From Blasia pusilla (lineage: Eukaryota > Marchantiophyta > Marchantiopsida > Blasiales): a stretch of DNA of 64,000 bases. The notes under the pieces were generated by a model. The model was not told where the DNA came from. It did no database searches and worked only from the letters and a program-made list of their open reading frames with translations. A program made the position numbers and the translations under genes. Positions 22,640 to 33,800 of the stretch are shown in pieces. Location: assembly GCA_050084515.1 (NCBI GenBank), contig CM114272.1, forward strand, positions 45,508,001-45,572,000, written 5' to 3'. Each line of letters starts with the position of its first letter. Position 1 is the stretch's first letter.

Positions 22640-22975
22640 AGCTTTTAGTCTGCAGCGCGTCTAGTTGGATTTAGGAGCGTAACCCTTGATGTTGGGGACA
22701 GCGTCATTCAGAGGATTGGGCTTGACGAGAGCCGATGTGGAGCACTTTCCATTCTAGATACATATATCCTTGGGTGGAGCGAGTACCACACAATATATCA
22801 CCCAACATGAGGTCGTGGTGAGGATTCGCCTGGGACATCCTACAGATGAGTCCGTGGTGCAAGCCAAGGCGATAGTGACTAATGTAGAGTCCTATGACGT
22901 CTTGGTTGGTGGAGCAGTATTATACTTGATGCGGTTTTCCCTAGATTACTGGGAGGAGTCAGCATCCTAGAGACC
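22640..22975 (+). pseudogene. G1 aspartic protease
   Basis: The retropepsin that cleaves the polyprotein. The active site reads LDLGA near 22666-22680 (DSGA in classic members, DLGA here and in G2), followed by a stop where G2 has Gln. SLGGASTTQYITQHEVVVR at 22770-22826, then AKAIVTNVESYDVLVGGAVLY, give the second half with the hydrophobic VLVGG flap/core strand. The G2 copy at 38420-38705 is closely similar, which supports the reading. Confidence 0.75.
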
Positions 22976-24600
22976 ATGATGGCAGTCACATGATGGGCAC
23001 CTTAGCTTATTACCCATTTGATTGACAGATGTAGTGATCGAGCGACGGCCAAGAGAGATGGCAACCTTAGCAGCATTTAGCAACGCCATCACCTAGCCTA
23101 GTGACTTGATTGAGGGACATGTCCATGCACAAGATACTCCCATTTTTTACATTTCTATGGAGAGGAGTGTCATGGTAGCCGCATCAGTCTGTGGAGGAGA
23201 TGTGCCGCTTTGGGGCTTGACTGAGAAGCTTCGACGCTTAGCCACTGAGCATGTGCAGACCGCGTGGAGCGAGTTCTTTGCACTAGAGGGTGACGAGTCA
23301 GAGGAACCTAAGATAGCCGAGAGTACTATAATGATGCCCTTGGATACCACACCCATTGTGAGGCGCATCCTAGAGGCGGGTATTCGGGTGTTGGATCTCT
23401 TTGGAGGGATCAGCACTGGGTTAGCTGTTGTTTTGCAGTCAGGAGTACGTGTGCAGCAGTACCTGTATGTGAAGATTGATGATGTTGCGAGGCGCGCTTC
23501 ACTTCACCATGTGGTCCAATTATGCCTCCGTTTTCTTGACTTGTTGTATGGATCCGCTGTCTAGGGATACCACAGTTCCCTACTGCGGGATGTTTCATTG
23601 CTATGGATGTAGGACTTTGAGCTGGTAGGGGCAATAGATTTGGTCATTTTTGGTTGGCCGTATCAAGGCCCATCGCGTGCTGGATGAGGTAGCAGGTTAG
23701 CTGACACTCGATCCATGTTATTTTGGGAAATGATGCGGATTTTACAACACTTGTAGGACCATCAGTCCCATTCTCCAACATACATTCTGGAGAATGTGCC
23801 AATCTTGGGCGATTCGAGGTCACGGGTGGTGACAAGTGCACATAAGGTGCGTGCATGGATTGGCTCAGCAGTGTTTTTGGATGCGGTGAGTGTAGGGTCT
23901 AGAGCACACCGCCCGCGTCTTTGGTGGACCAACTTGGTCCCACTGAGGTTTTGCGAAGGGCGTATGCTAGCATGGAGCGCCCCTCGGATTTTTTGGTGGA
24001 TTCTATTCTAGATCCACGTTGTCGATCACAAGAAGTGAGGCACAATGATCGACCATTGTTGACTGTGGTCAACAAGATTGGCATGCCACGGGCAGCCTTT
24101 TCCACATTTGTGAGTTTTCCTGGTTCCTATGCATTCCAAGAGGCCAAATTTGGCTTGGTTTGGGATGACCAGGTATAGAGGTTGGTGGAGCCTAGCGCCG
24201 ATGAGCAAGAGCAAGCAATGGGATCAGTAGCATCACTATCAGAGGCATCAGGATGTCATATCTTGGGTCAGGCGATAGACGTGAACTGCTTGATATGGAT
24301 TTTCAGCTTAGGCGTAGCTGAGCAGCGTTGTTTGAGGATGCGACAGATCATAGTTGTTGCGTTGGTGAGCCCCATCCCTACCGAGACGGTTGAGGCAATG
24401 GCTGGTGGTGAGATCCGAGGAGATCGACACACCAGGGGTGATCGGGAGAGACATCCTTGGACTTCTCATGATGTTTTGCACGTCCACTTGAATATGATAG
24501 CCACAACATCGAGCATGGTTCCAGATATTCCACGTGGAGATGAGAGTTCTGTTATCCGAGACGGGGTTGCACCATAGCAACCACCGACACCCGCGTTGGA
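22976..24600 (+). pseudogene. G1 long linker between protease and RT, domain unrecognised
   Basis: About 1.6 kb of decayed coding sequence between protease and RT. Open pieces include 23106-23564 (EKLRRLATEHVQTAWSEF; RRILEAGIRVLDLFGGIST), 23921-24178 (DQLGPTEVLRRAYASME; PRAAFSTFVSFPGSYAF) and 24182-24577. The same text exists in G2 (38706-39287 and 40829-41720), so it belongs to the element. The VLDLFGGIS text recalls a nucleotide- or SAM-binding loop such as that of DNA methyltransferases, and RHDDRPLLTVVNKIG follows in a neighbouring frame. This is only a hint and no domain is claimed. Confidence 0.55.
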
Positions 24601-24681
24601 GAGTCCTACCATAGTCATGATGGAGACTTGGGAGCCAAATATGGGCCCTAAGTTGACAAGAAGAGAGCGGCGTTGGATACA

Positions 24682-25945
24682 TGTAATGTACAAGAGTATC
24701 TATTTTATAGTCGTTTAATAAGTTCAATCCCCAAGAGGATCATTGTTTGATGAAAAGAGAGTTCGAAATTATAATTCTATTGTAATAGTTGTATTTAAAT
24801 GTGTATGATTTATATTCAATGTCTTATCAATATCTTCGGATCTTTCTTAGTACCAAAGTTTCTTTTCTCAATTCTCTCTAGTGGAGTTGACAGCATGTTC
24901 AGGTAGATTTCCTCTCGATATCAAGAAACCTCATAGAGACCTCAACATGAAAGCTGGCTTCTCCTACTGTCGGAACTCAATCCGTCTCGACAGGCTACTC
25001 TCTGTCAAACAGATTTCCTACAACTCTATGTTGATTATTCCATTGATGAGAAAGGTTCTCCTGATTCACTCCTCACTCTGCAGACCCAAAAAGAATACTC
25101 ATACATACGCATCGCACATCAGAATGAATGAATGATTGCTTCACTACTCCATCAAAAATGAGAAAGCTGCAAAGTGTATACAAGCTCGAGAGGGTACTAC
25201 TCCCTTGCTCAGACCATTCCTACAGCATGAGGTCTTCGTAAGAGAATGATAATGATAGCTATTTCTATGCTTCTTAAATACTCTTTGAAGGAGGAGTGAT
25301 CCAAAGATTCGAAGCGGTTTTGATGAAGCTGGTGGCTCTTCAACATTTGTAACTACCTAGATCTATGGTGCTCTTTGCTTTTCCTATGATCCCTATGAAT
25401 CCGCAGAAAAAAACTGTCATAACTACCAATTTGATACAAAGGGTTGCGTCTCTTCCTATTCTAACTGTTCTAACTATGTGTCGCTTGAAATCACTGTCAA
25501 TCTTAGCTTTGCTCAGCTGCTAAGTCAGGACCTCTTTAGCTTCGCTTGAGGACGAAGCTCTTTCTCCTGATCTGAAGACAAACCGCTCCATTCTCTGTTC
25601 TTGTTCCAGATGCTTTGTTCTTCGTGCTTTTTACAAGAGCGAAGTACTTCTTTCTCTTCTTCTTCATGCTTCGTTATGCTTCGTTATAGAGTGAAGCACT
25701 TCATAGACAGAGCTTTGTTGTCGTTCCGAAGCTTCTTGCTGGGTCTTGAGACTTCGTTATTTTATTCTCCTCTCCTCTTAGGCAAATCCTTGATTTTCTA
25801 TCTCTCTGCCTTGTCCTTGGAGCTTCATGATTCACTTTAATCTTACTCATTCCTCCCCATAATAATATATAATAATCAAAATCATAAGGTATATACAAGT
25901 TAAAAAGATATATTTCTTCAAAAGTACAAAATTGTGGATATCATA
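24682..25945 (-). mobile_element. Solo LTR, family C, reverse orientation
   Basis: A 1264-bp copy of the LTR at 19611-20904 in the opposite direction. A perfect 5-bp target duplication ATACA flanks it (24677-24681 and 25946-25950). Its removal restores the pol text leading into QFLRSYRRCF, which is contiguous in G2 at 41780-41815. With no internal sequence it is a solo LTR. Its reverse-strand frames have no coding meaning. Confidence 0.85.
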
Positions 25946-25950
25946 ATACA

Positions 25951-27345
25951 CCAATTCCTTAGGAGTTATAGGAGGTGTTTTGCATTTAGTATGCATGATT
26001 TGGGTACGTTGAAGGGTCTTGGGATCCGCATTAAGTTGTCGAGTGACATACCGACGAGCCTACAGGTACAATAACATGGAGAGGGCTTTGATTCAGAGTA
26101 GGAGCGAGGACTTGGTTGGAGCAGGACTAGTGGAGATGTCGCATGGAGAGTATGCATCTGCCATTGTCATGCCCGCCAAGAAGGATATGCATGGAAACTG
26201 GACAGATAGGCAAATAGGCGGATGTGTGGAGATTATCGACTTATCAATTGGCAGACGAAGTCCGATAGGTATGCCATGCCCACCCTTAAGGAGATCTTTG
26301 ATGCAATTGGGCATACAAAGGTCTTCAATTCATTGGATTTGCAAGCCGAATACCATCTGCTGCCTATCCAATTGGAGGACATGTAGAAGATGGCATTTTG
26401 GGGCATCGATCCTCACGGGAAGGATTGTTTGTACTAGTGGCAGTTCTTACCATTTGGGTTAAAGAATGACCCAACTGAGTTTCAGAGGATCATGATAGGA
26501 TCTTGGTAGGTCTGGATTTTGCTAGGTGTTATATTGATGACATTGTAGTCTTTAGCGCCACGGTTGAGGAGCATGAGCGACATCTAGAGGAGGTGTTTCG
26601 ACGATTGTAGTTACATGGGCTGAAACTACATCTAAGCAAGTGCAAGTTCTTCTATGACTAGATTAAGTACTTGGATCATACGATATACCCAGGGGGCCTT
26701 GGTGTGCAGCAAACAAAGGAAGAGGCTATTTCACGCATTCCACGTCCTATAGATGGGAGTCGAGTTCATGTATTCATGGAATTGATGAAGTTATATCAAC
26801 GGTATGTCAAGAGTTTTAGTTTGATTGCGAAGCCGCTAACCTTGCTGACCAAGAAGGATCAAGAGTGGCACTGGGGGGATGAGTAGGAGAGAGCATTTTA
26901 GCTACTCAAGGATAGATTGGCGTCCGTGCCCATATTGAGAAGATTGATCAAGGGGAACCCTTTCCAGTTGCATACCAATTGGAGCATGTTGGGGCTTGGA
27001 GCCATGCTCACCCAATATGACGATGATGGTAGAGATTTTTTGGTGGCTTAAGCTAGTCGCTCGAACAACACTGGAGAGGAAAATTATAGCTCGTATGAAG
27101 GTGAATGCTTGGGTGCAGTGTGGGCTGTCGCACATCTCAGATGTTATCTATTCAGAAACCCTTTTACCATCATTAGTGATCATCAGCCACTTAAGTGGTT
27201 GATGGAGTCCGACAAGCTTACATGGAAGCTTGCGAGGTGGGCTCTTGTATTGCAGGAGTATGACTTCTAGATGATGCATAGACTTGAGACGCTCAACCAG
27301 GATGCAGATGGTTTGAGTCGTAACCCATGCTTGAGTCAACGAGAT
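25951..27345 (+). pseudogene. G1 reverse transcriptase and RNase H
   Basis: RT copies RNA to DNA; RNase H degrades the template. The text QFLRSYRRCFAFSMHDLG opens the domain. MERALIQSRSEDLV and SHGEYASAIVMPAKKD follow at 26075-26185, then DPHGKDCL with a stop for Gln near 26430. The active site YIDD is at 26530-26541 in the frame giving FARCYIDDIVV. The connection shows QRYVKSFSLIAKPLTLLTKK (26800-26860). RNase H runs from LHTNWSMLGLGAMLTQYDDD (26965) to FTIISDHQPLKWLMESDKL (27165-27220) and HRLETLNQDADGLSRNP at 27282-27330. Stops are mostly TAG in place of CAG. Confidence 0.85.
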
Positions 27346-27649
27346 ACAACTAGAGCTCGTTGGCATGGTGAGAGTGATGAGGAGTTGGTGCCAGGATGGC
27401 ATGCGTCAGCCTATTTGGACTTGTTGGCTATGGAGAGCCAGATTTATGAGACTTCGATGGCGAGGTCTGATGGAGAGTCCTTAGATCCAAAGGCCGGTGA
27501 GGAGACGACAGATGGCCGAGACATTCACAACGATGGAGTGGTCTTGGAGTACCTGCGTAATGGCAACGTTGCAAGCACAGTGGGTGCTAGAGAGCGGGAT
27601 CGGATCCTACAGCGAGCTAGACGGTTCCGGTGGGAGGGCACACATGTAT

Positions 27650-28970
27650 TGCGAGTGTGGGAGGATGGTAGAGTGCGTGTAGTGCCTCATCCTTTATAGA
27701 GAGTAAGTTTGGTGCATCATGCCCACGAGGAGTTGGGTCATTTTGGAGTGAAGAGGACGTATAGCTTGCTCTGGATTCAGTATTGGTGGCAAGGCATGCA
27801 GAATGACGTTTAGCAATTTGTTGCCAGATGCATGGTGTGTGATCGAGTCCGAGCATCGTTCAATATCCACAGTTGCATCCACTTCCGATCATGGGTTCAG
27901 GTTAAAGATGGAGTTTGGATTTTGCAAGACCTTTGCCTTTGATGGAGCGCCATAGTCGTTATGTGTTGGTGATGGTCGAGCACTTCTCGAAGTGGATAGA
28001 GTTGGTTGCATTGCTTAACAAAGCAAGTGAGGGAGTAGTCTATGCCTTCCTTGATTGAGTGCTTAGTCATTACGGCGCACTTGTTGAGGTGTTGACAGAC
28101 AAGGGCACAAAGTTTTGCGGCGAGTTCAAGCCTTGTGTGATCAACCGCTGATCGACCACCGCACTTCTTCGCGAGATCATCCTCAGGCGGATGGACTAGC
28201 ACAGTGGGTTGTGCACATGGTGAAGAGAGGATTACGCAAGTATGGCTTGTAGAGAGGTCACATAGGAGATTGGGACCTCCAATTGTCATGGTTGGCGATG
28301 GGATACAGATTCAGCAGGCAGGTATCCTTAGCGTCTTTCTCACCGTACTTGCTTTTGTATGGCCGAGAGCAAGATTTATGTACGGCCCTTCGTCGAGATG
28401 TTGGTGAGGTGTTGAACCTTGATGACCCTGATGTATGGATGCGAGCATGTTCTCAGAGGGCTGAGTTGTTTCGGAGAGGGATGCCCATGGCATTTGAGAA
28501 CTTGGCGATTGCGGAGCATCGGGATACATTGAGGTATGCGACTATTCGGGGAGGTGGTTATCGACCTACTATCCGGAGGTTTCATCAATGGGACTATGTC
28601 TACTTGCAGCAGACGGCACCTACGACGTTGGATATGACTGCATGGCGCACCATCTTAAGAGTGCGTGAGATTTTGCCATCTGGTGTTATGTTATTGGAGG
28701 GACGCGATGGTATGGTTTGGAAGGACCATGTGCATAACAGAGCGCCATGTCATCTTCCAAACATTGATCGTACAGTTGATGGAAGCTTAGTCGGTGTTCC
28801 TCCAGGCTTGCGGTATATGTTGTGTGGTTCCGCCCATGGTGCAACCACTATGCTAGTCTATGATGGATGTTTGAGAGGATCGCATATGGCATGTCTGACG
28901 CCACCTCTCACTAGGGTTCCTGAGGGACGATGGTTGTGTCCCAAATGTACATAGAGTAGGTAGTTCTAGA
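27650..28970 (+). pseudogene. G1 integrase with C-terminal PHD-like finger
   Basis: The HHCC zinc domain starts with HHAHEELGHFGVKRTYSLL (27716-27772) and ends CMVCDR near 27832-27850. The catalytic core has WSLDF (first Asp, near 27912), VLTDKGTKFCGEF (second Asp, near 28093) and LAQWVV near 28197, where the catalytic Glu reads Gln; G2 still has LAERVV. RYVLVMVEHFSKWIELVAL is a clear core strand. The post-core region ends with WKDHVHNRAPCHLPNID. The last 45 residues (about 28815-28950), CMLCGSA...DGC...HMACLTPPL...WLCPKC, fit a C4HC3 PHD finger with one Cys changed to Tyr. There is no chromodomain. This may be a chromatin reader guiding integration. Confidence 0.8.
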
Positions 28971-29120
28971 TTCCGACTTGTGTCTTTGACATGGTTGACA
29001 AGAAGGCGACTAACGATGGGGCCACATGAGCACCCGGCCTTTTTGCTCTTAGCGTCCGAGAGATGTGTCATGGCAGGTAGGGATAGATGGCTATCTGGAG
29101 TTAGAGGGACCTAACCACCA

Positions 29121-29133
29121 GCTAGGGGGGCGA
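29121..29133 (+). other. G1 purine tract before block B1
   Basis: GCTAGGGGGGCGAT lies just upstream of the TGGAGATATT that opens B1. G2 has GCTAGGGGGGTCAAT at the same place. It is a candidate polypurine primer. Confidence 0.5.
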
Positions 29134-29134
29134 T

Positions 29135-29266
29135 TGGAGATATTTTGGTACTTTTCTTGTCTCATTTTTTGGATGCCATGAGTAAGCATGGGATCGTGCA
29201 TGTGTCTGTGTGTATCTTTGTCGATAGGGATGTATGTTATATAGCGATGTGTATGCGCACGACATC
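29135..29266 (+). repeat. G1 block B1
   Basis: Starts TGGAGATATTTTGGTAC, contains GGATGCCATGAG and GCATGGGATCGTG, and ends GCGCACGACATC. It is repeated as B2 at 29735-29858 and in G2 and the solo copy. Confidence 0.85.
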
Positions 29267-29734
29267 TGTCACGATATTTTAGGATAGATCGGAGAGATAG
29301 CCTTTGCAAGTAGAGGAGGACATGCTCAAGAGGTTGAGGATGACCCGTTGAGGTCCCGGGAAACTTGAGAGAGCAAGTTCCCCTTCGTTTCGGCTCATTT
29401 GGAGCCATATAGAGAAACTTACTATTTTGGGTAAGTTTCCATATTTTGTATAATTGACTTTCCACTTTTATAAGTGGACCTTGACCCGCTATAGCAGGTC
29501 AATAGCCAAGGAGGTGACTTGCGAGCATAAGTTACCTAGGAGAGAGCTTGGGAGCTCATTCCCTCTTTGTTGAACCTCTTGGAATGAGGCGGCGGAGCTA
29601 TGGTCTTGCTTGCCTTGTGTGTGTAACCCAAGCCTCTCATTAGGAGAGTGGGTTTGGTTTGACATTGAGAGAGACATGTGAGAGTGCACACATTTGAGAG
29701 CTATGGTGTTTAGAGAGATTGAATCTTGATTTAG
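29267..29734 (+). repeat. G1 block A2
   Basis: A second copy of block A, starting TGTCACGATATTTTAGGAT and ending TTGATTTAG, with small internal differences from A1. It follows B1 with no spacer and precedes B2 directly. Confidence 0.85.
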
Positions 29735-29858
29735 TGGAGATATTTTGGTGATTCTTGTCTCGTTGTTTGGATGCCATGAGTTAGCATGGGATCGTGCGTG
29801 TGTGTGTATGTTTGTCAACAGTGATGTATGTTGTGTAGCGATGTGTATGCGCACGACA
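29735..29858 (+). repeat. G1 block B2 (right end of the element)
   Basis: Starts TGGAGATATTTTGGTGA and ends GCGCACGACA. The following TATTGGTCGCCC is unrelated to the sequences that follow the ends of G2 and the solo copy, which fixes the element end. Confidence 0.85.
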
Positions 29859-30241
29859 TATTGGTCGCCCAATGAGCCAACTTATTTGCGACAGGAAGAA
29901 GGCTGCTCCTGCCTCTGGTACCTCACACCTGATTTCCTTTTTAATTGTAGTATGCTTCCATTGCATTTGTATATTTTGTTTTCACTTGCTACAGTCTGGT
30001 CCCATTTTGCACCCGACTTATTTATGCCATATGCGCTCTTGTCATATGGATTACACGTGTCCTAAAGGACCCACAACGGGATTGAATACAAGGATGAAGA
30101 ACTAACCCATGACAAAGGCAGCAGGAAATACTTTGTACTCACTGGAGGCATAGGCCTTGAGCAATTTTGTGAGCTTAGAGTTATAATGCGCCTCCCATTC
30201 ACTATGTTTGTCAACCTTTCCTCTGCCAAGGCTATTCACGT

Positions 30242-31647
30242 ATGAAAATCTTGAGGGAAAGCAGTGACATTACCTCTTCCCCAGGGACTGCCACTCATAG
30301 CACTCTAGTTCATGGAGGCTATAGCCATTCACCGAGCAACCGCACCGCGATTAGGCACCGCAATTCACTATCTTCTCCAATCCATCTGAGTAGCGATAGC
30401 CCTGCATATGAGAATGTACACCTTCCAGAATCCCCTAACAAGAGGAAATGTGCATATGCACAACCGTTTCTAAGGTGCGTAATTCTCTCTTAATTAGTCA
30501 CTATTTTTGTGAGTAAGACAATTTCCTTTTCGCTGTCACTAGTACAGCCAAACACCATTATTGAGCTAAATTTTGCCCTTGTTGTGCAAATCTGATGCAA
30601 TCATATGTTCGTACCTGATCAGTGATCTCCCAGCTTCCTGTTTTGCTATCCATGCACGTATACTGTTGTTCCGTATTTCAGCATTCCTTTCCGATGCTTT
30701 ATTATATGTGGCAAATTTGGTTCATTTTCCTCTTTAAATGATACCTGATTTGATGTTGCTACTTGACACCAAAGATATTTGGCACTGCCATTAACTTTTG
30801 GAACTTTGCCTTCATATTACATTCTATGTAAATTTTGACAAGTGCATGCAATTGTTGGAAATGCTGGGAATTGCGTTGCACGATCACTACCTACATACAA
30901 CTATGTCAAATTTATACATCAATTAAAAAGTTTCCACAATGGATGGTCCACAAGTGTCAATACCTGAAGCTTACTTCAGATTTCGGCTCTTGTCTGCTAT
31001 ATTTGATAAATATATGCCACATGATTTTTTCTGCATTATACCATTTCTGTGCATTTTACTGGTTATGCCCATCAGTGAACCTTCCCTTTCCCTACTTGTC
31101 TAATTGTACTAGTCTAGTTTCCTTTATTGTTCTTTGACTTCTGCTGTTACATTAGCCTTGGAGCTACCACTTTGTACTCAACCTTTCCATCTATATGTCA
31201 TCTAGCATCACACTTTGTATTTTCATCTGTTCTGATTATTGCATGCAGGTTACAAGCTCGTCCACTGTAGACGCTTGTTTTCCCGTGTTGTCGCTGCCTG
31301 GAGTTGTAGAGAATTCACCTACCATGGCCTCGTTGCGGAAGAGAAGGAGGAGGCATTCAACATTTGCATCCATGTATCATGAAGTACCTCTACCTCGGGC
31401 AGGAAATCCCATCTTTAGATAGAATTCAGTCCCCATGCATGTGCATGACGCAATTGTGATGAACATTGAGGCTCTAAGTGCAAAATTTGAGCACTCTGGT
31501 CGGCAAGTGGATCTGCTTGATGAAGTTGCCGCTTCTATGGAGGAGAATATTACTAGCTTAACAGAGACCTTGGCTGCAACAAAGCAAGAATTTTGTCACT
31601 TTTGTCAAAGAGTGTGCCCCATCTATGAAGGGCATTTGTGCTTTTGA
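30242..31647 (+). pseudogene. Possible spliced host-gene fragment, unrecognised
   Basis: The frame 30242-30493 encodes a Ser/His-rich stretch (SPSNRTAIRHRNSLSSP). Frames at 31243-31422 and 31432-31647 lie in one reading frame separated by a single TAG: SLRKRRRRHSTFASMYHEV, then EALSAKFEHSGRQVDLLDE and SMEENITSLTETLAATK. The last part looks helical and may be a coiled coil. A GTGCGTAA donor-like site at 30476 and acceptor-like AGs around 31248-31258 could remove the gap. The basic RKRRRR run could be a nuclear signal. No family is recognised and the splice is weak; it may be a random set of frames. Confidence 0.25.
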
Positions 31648-33755
31648 TAGTTTTGTCAAGGCTATGACAGACTTGTTAAAGTATGTGAGATACAGTGAGA
31701 CCAAGTAGGTTTACTACACGTCTATGTAGTGCACCATTGTCCATCTCTATATCGCATTATGAACTTTTGTAGACATGGCAATTTTACAGCCAATCTAGAG
31801 CTCTGAACTTCAATCAAGGGCTTCTTTTTTCCAACCTGTATCTCTTCATAAACGTTGGCCCTCAGGATCCACACTTTTTGAATCTGGGCTTTGGCCACAT
31901 TTGCTAATTATGGAGTGTTGTTGTTGCCAAAATTGCACCATAGTACTCTTGATTTTTTCTCCTTGTATCTGATGTAATGTCTATTCTCAAGCAGTTGTAG
32001 TCTTTTATTGCTTTGTCTGATTTCCATACACATTTTGCAAACTCCCACGCTGTATAAACCGTCATGGCATTTATCAGGGTTACAAATTCTGGTTTTCTTG
32101 TCACACCATTTTGCATCAATCCCCTTAGTTACATCTACGCTTCAATACAAACCGGTTGTTACAACAAGCTCCTTCCGCACACTACCATCGACCAATATAT
32201 TTCCTTCATTCACAAACCCGCTCTTGAGGCTAGGTGCCTCTACGCACTACCATCGGACTATGTTTTTCCTTTGTTGCGAACTTTCAGATGCTCCAAAATT
32301 GAAAGATGTTGTCCCACATTGGCTACATAAATATATTGAGTGAACTACATCCCTTTTTATTCACCCTACTCACCACAAATATATTTTGGATCTAAAGTAA
32401 TATCCTACATACACCGTAACTTAACTGCTAAACACTTTATGTTATTGTAACTCCTTCTCCATCTCACATAAATGTACCGGCCGCATACTTGTTAGTATGC
32501 CAGTGTGAGGACTCATCGAGGAAAGGAGGCCGTTCCACTTCCTTCGTGAAGTTTGGACCGGCGGCGCATTTCACTATAGCGAATGTGAGGTGCACTCACT
32601 AGCTATAGGGTCTAACAAAGATCCTATCTTCCGACAGTAACCTGAGGGTCTTATTCGTACCCACTTCTCCCAGCGATTTACATTGTTGCGAGACGCACAC
32701 TCGATCGAGCGAGCCTTCGATCGGAGATGAACGACCGGCTTTGCGTGGGACGCCCCAGCTACCCGTGGAGCGGCGCGAATCACGAGAGCGAAGAGAGTCT
32801 GAGAGGGGACGGGGTCACGGGGTATGACGATGAGGTGTGGAGGTGAAGATCAGGAGATTCGAGACTCGGTGCACGCAGAAGTGATCGGTACCTCCAGTCT
32901 CCGCCATGACTTCGCCTCCACTCGCCGTACGAAAACTCACAGCACATGCCTTCACCGGCACCTGTCCGGGGGAACGTTCAGCGCTGATGTCCCTCCATTT
33001 ATTATTTATTATCAGTATGAAATGAGATTAGATGGGAAAGAATTACCGAATTTTAAAATTCCTCCGTAAATAATCCCCAATGATCCGTGACTCTTTTTCT
33101 TGTCTTTTCCCAATCTCCAAAATTTTCTAAATTTTTTTTTAATTAAATTGAGACAGCCTTTTATTTTTGGTTGGCCGGTAAACGACCCATGACAGGCGAA
33201 AAGCCTCCCGTCGGGAAGTGAAAAAGAAAGTTACATAAGACAGAGTGAAAAACTTCCTGCCATAGGAAACACCTCTGGGCTAGCCCACCTGCCGTCGTCC
33301 CGCAGCGTGCAATATGAGTTGGACGCCTGCGTCGTGCTACTCCACGTCACGGCTACCATCGGATGGAGGTGACTGTACCATGGCGTCGACTGGTCGCGCT
33401 TGTGGCATCAGCAGAATGTCTGTCATCCATCACCTGATTCATCTGTGGTGGGCCGGGGGCCCTCATGAAGGGGATAATTGTAATATGCGGATGTCACTTA
33501 CGTCCGCCTAGGACACTTTGATTGATTGAGAGTAAAAGTGGACGTCTTCGATACTGAGGCTTTGCTAGGGCCGGCATTCCTTGCCAAGTTTGTCCGAAGA
33601 TTTTAAAATTAATTGGAAAGAAAACCGATGAGCGAGGAAATCTAGTGATCGGAAACCAAATTTTTAGTTAGAAAATTATGACAATTTTGAGGCTCGAAAG
33701 TCTGCAGGAGGAGACGTCATAAATATTATCGAATTAAAATTTCAAACAACTTATA

Positions 33756-33800
33756 CTAGCACAATTACCACCACAATGCCCTTATATGCACGGGTGAAAA
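33756..33800 (-). other. Candidate Helitron 3' terminus (reverse strand)
   Basis: On the reverse strand a CACCCGTGCATATAAGGGC segment is followed about 17 bases later by CTAG then T. It closely resembles the site at 46582-46620. The stem is short and imperfect and no 5' partner was found. Confidence 0.35.

Larger units (their letters stand above)
17084..29858 (+). mobile_element. Ty3/gypsy element G1 with split terminal repeats
   Basis: A long retrotransposon, 12.8 kb including two LTR-C insertions. The order is block A1 (17084-17604), non-coding leader, gag with two zinc knuckles, protease, long linker, RT, RNase H, integrase, PHD-like finger, a GGGGGG purine tract, then B1 (29135-29266), A2 (29267-29734) and B2 (29735-29858). 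It starts TGTCACA and ends GCACGACA. The flanks TTACT and TATTG do not match, so no target duplication is visible. G2 and G3 share this design. The coding part has many stops but every domain is recognisable. Superfamily Ty3/gypsy is certain from domain order; the terminal-repeat order is abnormal. Confidence 0.85.

Noticed and set aside
23340-23430. Cytosine methyltransferase domain in the G1 linker
   Set aside because: Only one LDLFGGIS-like loop is visible; no Pro-Cys or ENV motif was found, so no domain is annotated.
29135-29734. Reading B-A as a normal LTR with the 5' B lost and a stray B after it
   Set aside because: It would need the same coincidence in G1 and G2 at the same bases, plus loss of B in G3 and a permuted solo copy. 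Kept only as an alternative.
17084-29858. Identification of the G family as a DIRS, PAT or Ngaro element
   Set aside because: The terminal-repeat layout fits, but pol encodes an HHCC/DDE integrase and aspartic protease, and no tyrosine-recombinase motif was found. Only the layout is reported.
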